Below, piece after piece: positions 58,336-64,000 of a stretch of 64,000 nucleotides of DNA. Under the pieces are notes generated by a model. That model was not told the DNA's origin. It was given only the letters and a program-made list of their open reading frames with translations, and did no database searches. The DNA is from Schistosoma mansoni (taxonomy: Eukaryota > Platyhelminthes > Trematoda > Strigeidida > Schistosomatidae), in contig NC_031500.1 of NCBI RefSeq assembly GCF_000237925.1, positions 7,127,254-7,191,253 on the forward strand. The letters are read 5' to 3'. The position numbers and the translations under genes are program-made. Each line of letters starts with the position of its first letter. Position 1 is the stretch's first letter.

Positions 58336-61300
58336 TACCGTGAATGGGGCCAAATAAAAATGTTAAGGCTGAAATTGAAATTTTTACTGCCAAACTTGCC
58401 GAAAATGCACTTCGACGTTACCATCACCAAATTTTCTCAGAAGGCATTTTTGTCGCAGTGTAAGACTTCAGATTATAGGGTACCAACACTTCTAGATCTT
58501 TTTTTAACTTGGAATCTGTCTAGAGAGGGATTAACTTATTTGTATGCGTAGTCTGCAACATGTATCAGATGAACTGCTTAATACTTAGAAGTGTTAAAGG
58601 TAAATCTGTTATTGTTCTCTCAACCTAGAAGCGGAGTCATATCCTCCTGAAGTGCCAGCTTATCATCATGGTTGATGATGATGTTGCAGTGGTGAAACCT
58701 TGATTAATCCCGAAATTTAATAGCTTTTTAAGTCTTAAAAATTCGTGCTGGCTTCATTAGCTTTCCTGGGACACCCTCGAGCCGAAGGCAGTAGGTTGAG
58801 CATCTGCTCCAATACACATTTGGGTGTTCTGTGCCGCACATTTCATATGTCAACTAGTCGACAAGACTACCTTTTTGACTAGGTTATGTATCCAACACAC
58901 TAATACTAGCGAGAGGGAAGTTAGTAGAGTACAAGGTACTATATACAGTTTTGTAAATGAAGACATGGTTCAATTTTATATGCCAGACGCTAAGAGGTTC
59001 TACTACGAGTTTTCCACATGTTTCCACCATAAGAAGTCTTGAAATAACTCTGACGAAGTCTTTATAGCTGTCTTCATATTTGACCAAGTCTTTGTGTCTA
59101 AAGTTGTTACGAACTAACTAACAAAGTTCTATTACATGTAGGGCTGATTCTTCACATAGCAATTTTGTCTGAATGTCAGAGAAGTTGATCATCACAAGCC
59201 CAGTAGGCTCCCCTACTTACCTTGACTGAACTTCTGTCAGAAATGAAGATGGCTGCAACATATGATTCTCAGCTAATGATAAACACTTAAAAACTTCATA
59301 AAAATCGTAAACTATGAGGTTTAAGAAATTTGCTCACTGTCAGTTTTTTTGACACTGTACAAACAGACGTAATACAGACAATAATTACAAATTCAGTATC
59401 AAGACTACAGGAGAACATAGAGTATTCAAGCCCGTGGGACCGTGGCACGCAGTCATAATAATGTTCTTACATTGTCTCCTGTTGAATTCCACTATTTTTG
59501 TGTCGACCATTCAACGTAAAAAAGTAAGCATTTTACATTGAGTTATTTGGCGTTATTTCTTTGTCATTACAGACCGACCAAAATATCTTGTATAATCCAA
59601 ACTGATGCACAGTATTGCTTATAGTAACATGGTCCACAGTGACTATCCACAGCCTGATACATCCGAGTAATGCATCAACACCAGTACAGACAAACTCTGA
59701 ATAGCAGTCCGTGTACGAATTGGAATTTCTTGTGTTCGCCCATGACTACAGAGCAACCCATGGTCCATGGATAGAAGCGTGAGTGATCAGAAGAGTAGAC
59801 CGTGCCATGTAGAGGTAGGGAGCGATAGATGGTCAAGCCATCGCAATGAGATACTTGACAGCTATCCCCAGACCGCCCATCAACAGGAGTAAATCTTCCT
59901 TACGACGTCTTGCTTGATACCTTCAACTTAACAGTAGCCCCACGGCGAGTAAAACATCAACAACAAGCTGATCTCTGTTCCAGAAGGTGACCTCTCCGAC
60001 AGCAGCGAAGTTGTGTTGATGACGTTAGACCTTCAGAAGTCACCTGGAAGATGTCCCAATTTTGTAACTTTATTCTGAAAATTTGAATTTTATGTTTTCG
60101 CACCAAGAGACGCTTAGTTGACCTACAGATTACATTTCTCACTCGGAAATCCTTGACTGTCAGTGGTTGACGAGTCTTTTTAGTACGCTATTTTGTGGCT
60201 CTCCTAAGGGCGTTTCTATCATTGTATAAGTAAGCTTGATTTGTGTGCTTAATGACCTCGTGTTTTCTTTGTGTCTGTAGAATACATTCTCTACGCCTCA
60301 TCAAGACTTCTTGATCTAGTTAGCAGGGCCAAGGACAACGGATTGGAATAGCCTATCGTGTCACTGTGTCTTTGATTTTCGTTCTGTTTACCAAGTAAGG
60401 TGAACTCGCAATGGCATCAAACCTGTCACCTCTCCTTAACAATAAGATGGCAGAATTTCAGGTGTGATGTGGAACAAGAACATTCAGCAATTACCCATTT
60501 TGAGAATGGTTTATAAAGCCTACAGTTTCAATCTCTCCTTAAGTCATCAAATTAATTCAATGTGTTGATCATCTGGTTGCAACGTTTACCACATGAAAGT
60601 CAAGGTAAGCAAAAGGGACATAAAACTTCTTCATTCAGTGGAAAAAAGGCAATACAATATTCAAACAAAATTAGTTAGTGGATGATTTTGAACCGTTTTT
60701 CAGATATTTTCGTCCTAATAACAGACCATCAGTTGAGTTACAGCCATACGCTTTTAGTTAATACTAGCCTATTTAGTTTCATGTGAACAAGAACGACATC
60801 AATTGTCAGTGAATTATATTTACATTCATTCTCGTTCGTACATCATAGAATTGAATCCATATGCAGCAGTAGTTATATGAAAGATTTTCAAATTAATGAA
60901 TAACAGGAGATGTTGACGTAAATTCGTATGATCATCTGCTCATGAGTACGGCGAGAAACTTTGGATTACATAATTAAAGTTCGCTACCACAGAATTCAAC
61001 CAATGATATATGGACCACATCACATCCACCATTGTTTCTCTCTCTTAGAGCTGATGTAGTTTACTTCATATCAATACAAACAAAACCGCATGTTGGTATG
61101 TGATAAGATGTTAATTCAAAAAGTGTTCTCCGAGTGGTCTCAGCTTCCGTACGGCAGCATTGAGAGAAGTAATTGGCATATTACTATAAATTTGTTTGAA
61201 TCATCAAATGTAGCATCGTCTATCATGACTGGTGTGGAAAAATGTAAGTGACCGATTGCAATCAAAGTTTAAATAACTAAAGAAGTGATAAGTAAGGAAA

Positions 61301-61344
61301 GCTGTCACTTGAAACTCAAGGAATTAATTGTATAGCGACAAATT
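58336..61344. other. Unassigned stretch
   Basis: About 3 kb without a recognised gene. The part from about 59750 to 60080 is GC-richer and repeat-like, but I found no second copy in the window. 60380-61340 is AT-rich. Confidence 0.4.
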
Positions 61345-62615
61345 CCATTCGACTGATTGCTCAACGATGATCCGTAGTATCGCGATTGGGTCTATGGACG
61401 ACCGATCCTTACGGAATCCAGCCTGTTGATCTCGAAGTTGAGAGTCTACTGAACCTTTCATCCAGTTCAGCAACGCTCTGTTGAAAACCTTTCCTTGTAC
61501 CGGTAGTAGTGTGATTCCTCCGTAGATGTCACATTTGTTCAGATCTCCTTTCCTTAGTATCTTGATGAGGTGTACTTTCTAGTCTGTCGCACTTGTTCTT
61601 CCTCTCAAATCTTTTTGAATAGAATGTGAAGCATGTTTGCAGTTACTTCAATATCTGACTTTGGTACTTCAGCTGGTATATTTTCAAGTCCTGCCACTCT
61701 TACAGACGGCCACGCGAATCTCTTCGATTCTTGCTGGTGTGTGCTGTTTTGATGTTTGGTAGGTTCAGTGTGGTTGGGCCATTCAAGAGTTCTTCAAAGT
61801 GCTCTGTCCACCTGTTCCTCTGTTCTTGAATCTTATTGATTGGTTTGCCTTTTTTGTTATTGACTAGTTGCTCTGGTTTCCCATACTTTCTTATAGTTGT
61901 TTCATATTTCCTTCTCTTGCATCTCTTTCCACTGTTCATCTTCACTCGTTTGTTTAGTTCTGTGCATCGACATGTACATTGACTTTCTCTGCTCGTTTTT
62001 GGCTAATGTTGGTTACTATCATACTTTCCTACCTTTCTTGGACCATTGCCAGAGTACCAAGAGAGGGCCCGTGTTTATGGTGCTGGCTATGGTTGTTTGT
62101 GAGGTCCAGAACCCCCCTTGTTGCTGAAGTCATTGCTTCTTTAATTCCTTTCTAGTAGATCTCCGCTGCAGTCCTCTCTTCATTGGTTAAATATTGCAAG
62201 GCATGAAATTCATTTCTGAGATCTATCTTCAGTGAGTTAAGGTTGACAGTATCTTGAAGAAAGACAGTATTTAACTTTGGAATGCTGACTGTTCAGTTCT
62301 TCCGTATCTTCACTTTTATATACACCCAAGTTTTGCGGACATTCAACATACCTATGTTAATTGTTGCCGTGGTAGTGAGCAGGAGCATTGTTTTCGTGAT
62401 AGTTGAAGAATCACGGGTTTCAACATGAGGCATCGTAACTCTTACAAAAGAAGACCCTTCAACTCCCAGAACAGAGTTTGAATGTTTCAAATGAATTTTT
62501 GTGGCCATCATTTTTTCAGCTAGTGTTTGTAAGAGATGAGGTTGCTAACCCCGCGCTTATCTCTCCTTTTTGTATCTGGGCTCGGGACTGGTAGTAGCCC
62601 TGGAAGGACTACAGG
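61345..62615 (-). mobile_element. RTE-clade LINE, 5' part with internal deletion
   Basis: Read on the minus strand. The 5' region (62615 down to about 62510) has CGAGCCCAGAT and GGGTTAGC-type blocks. The N-terminal coding region (62293-62511) has MLNVRKTW. The linker (61700-61945) has YGKPEQLVNNKKGKPINKIQEQ and NRWTEHFEELLNGP. The reverse transcriptase start follows: DIYGGITLLPVQGKVFNRALL, and RDQQAGFRKDRSSIDPIAIL near 61345-61540. Most of the endonuclease is deleted, and the copy ends before the FADD box. Confidence 0.82.
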
Positions 62616-63599
62616 CGGATTTTAAGTGAATAGGCTAGGTGATTTGTCGAATGTAGACTTCGGCTCTTGGGATTGTTCTCGCCGAGCTAAGGAATGATAA
62701 GACGTAATCTAATATTGACACCTAACACACTTAGTATCCCAATTAATTGCAAAGGAAAATCGTGACAGAAAATCAATAATAAGTTACTAAAAGAGAGCAC
62801 ATCTAGACTGATCACTATATACAAACCCTTCATAAAGATATTGATCATGCAGAATATTGGAAGAGCTTTGAACTGAAAAAATTAATAATTACTGAGAGGT
62901 GAGGTTATCAGATATCTAAATGCCAGCACAAAAGACATATCAGAAGCTTTGTTAGCCGATCTTAGTGTCTACTTCTAATTTATCAGGATGGAAAACACAA
63001 CAGTACGAAACGAGACCCCAAAAGTCAACAAGTGTTTAAAATTGGTTCGAACGGACAACATGCATAACACTAGGCGGAAAGAGATAAACATGAGTCCAGG
63101 TATAAATATCAGAACTGAGGCCGAATGTCTGTAAGAATGTCGAGTTTGGAGTTTTTTTAATTTTCTAAACCAAATTTTCTTGAAGTAAATATGCCCCGGG
63201 TTGTCGGCTTTCGTATTATTTCCTGTGAAGTGTATCGTTGTCAACCTCAGATTCGTTCTAGCGAAGAATTGGCATACACAAAGGCGTAATAGACAGAATT
63301 TGACGTAAGCTGTTATGTTTCTACTAAATAAGAATCTAGGATCACTAAATTTAATAGAGGTGAGCAATTGTTAGAGTCATAATGGGTTTGATTTTTCAGA
63401 TTTTCGCCTTGAAAAGAAGGATACCAATACTTATCGGTCAAAACAATTTTCAAGAGTAGTACATTCTAGAAATATAGACAAAATTTCACATAGTGGACTC
63501 ACATATTGTAGATTGAATTTGGATACATTTTCAAAAGACTTCGTTGCAATCTATGTTTACCTTTGGGTTTTACCTTTATAATGTAATAAATATCTCAAA
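62616..63599. other. Unassigned stretch
   Basis: No gene is recognised. The 130-codon minus-strand frame at 62975-63367 is long for this DNA, but it is Phe/Leu-rich with no motif and no splice support. Confidence 0.4.
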
Positions 63600-63742
63600 A
63601 TGTTTGAAAATAATGTTAAACCAGATGTCGAGAATTTTATAGATAAATATATCAACCCAAAGGCTTCTGGTAACCGAGTTAATATATCTGATGACCTGGA
63701 AATTAATGATTCGGAAAACAGAGATTACTACGGCTTTTACCA
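63600..63742 (+). CDS. Candidate first coding exon of an unidentified gene (partial)
   Basis: ATG at 63600 opens a frame of 47 codons plus two bases ending at a good donor (ACCA|GTAAGC). The peptide starts MFENNVKPDVENFIDKY, contains NRVNISDDLEIND and ends RDYYGFY. The composition is acidic and coding-like in otherwise AT-rich DNA. The in-frame TAA is part of the donor, as expected for an exon. The next exon would lie beyond the window. No family recognised. Confidence 0.45.
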
Positions 63743-64000
63743 GTAAGCGTCTCGTTTAGTCAGTCTGGATCATGCTATTAATGGTTTTCAGTCGTGTTTT
63801 TTTCTTTTAAGTATAGCTTTTGTCAAATGTTTCGTGTAATCTTCGCTGAAATTCCTTGTTATGATGTTGCTTGATTTAGTATTCTTGCACTTTTACGAAT
63901 ACTGACCATTCAGTTTACAATAAATCTTGCATTATATACCTAAAAGCACTGATGTGACTGCAATGACTTGTCCGTAGTCCAATATTCTGGCACTTTAAAC
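63743..64000 (+). other. Presumed intron start at the right edge
   Basis: AT-rich sequence after the donor at 63743; nothing else recognised. Confidence 0.35.

Noticed and set aside
62975-63367. 130-codon minus-strand gene
   Set aside because: Phe/Leu-rich, no motif, no splice-site support; probably a chance frame.

Overview
This window looks like nuclear DNA of a blood fluke (Schistosoma; species not decided). It is AT-rich and intron-rich. It carries tRNA-derived SINEs whose tails encode hammerhead ribozymes of the schistosome SM-alpha type, RTE-, CR1- and other LINE remnants, a Penelope-like GIY-YIG fragment and a Merlin DNA transposon. The genes show schistosome-style architecture: small exons, a 44-nt first intron in one gene and multi-kilobase repeat-filled introns elsewhere. 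No bacterial operon signals, rRNA, genuine tRNA or CRISPR array was seen.

Host genes. (1) 1883-9997 (+), three exons, a 608-aa protein with an OCRE-like aromatic repeat region and, less certainly, a thioredoxin/PRXL2-like region. (2) 10617-15847 (-), two exons, 309 aa, a clear HIT zinc finger and BCD1/ZNHIT6-like protein; genes 1 and 2 converge tail to tail. (3) 22139-22573 (+), a truncated and altered copy of the N-terminal part of mitochondrial elongation factor G2 (GFM2), probably a pseudogene. (4) 24232-34082 (+), an uncharacterised gene whose last three exons join with perfect phase. (5) 49320-53494 (-), a four-exon gene rebuilt here from splice sites, encoding a 298-aa single-pass membrane glycoprotein of unknown family. 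(6) 63600-63742 (+), a likely first coding exon of a gene running off the right edge.

Mobile DNA fills the rest. A LINE of unresolved clade lies antisense in the ZNHIT6 intron (12028-15240) and carries inside it a ~456-bp retroposon flanked by a 9-bp target duplication. That retroposon occurs four times (3395, 12877, 32828, 57452), once more with a clean 12-bp duplication, and all four copies keep one short reading frame open. RTE LINE fragments lie at 7757, 29318, 33612, 36752, 42165 and 61345. CR1/L2-like LINE remnants lie at 18040-19300, 20370-22010 and 57962-58335. A SINE with an apparently intact hammerhead core (39554-39778) has a 15-bp target duplication; decayed relatives lie at 31098-31475 (a head-to-head pair) and 31630-31775. 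A Merlin element (55850-56599) has an 8-bp duplication, terminal inverted repeats, a transposase C-terminal remnant and telomere-like repeats inside. A solo LTR lies at 37266-37617. Two 235-bp near-identical segments sit in inverted orientation at 16444 and 22678.

The strongest candidates for something undescribed are the membrane-protein gene on the minus strand, the four-copy retroposon with its shared open frame, and the Merlin derivative with telomere-like filler. Large stretches (for example 43743-49319) show nothing recognisable by eye.
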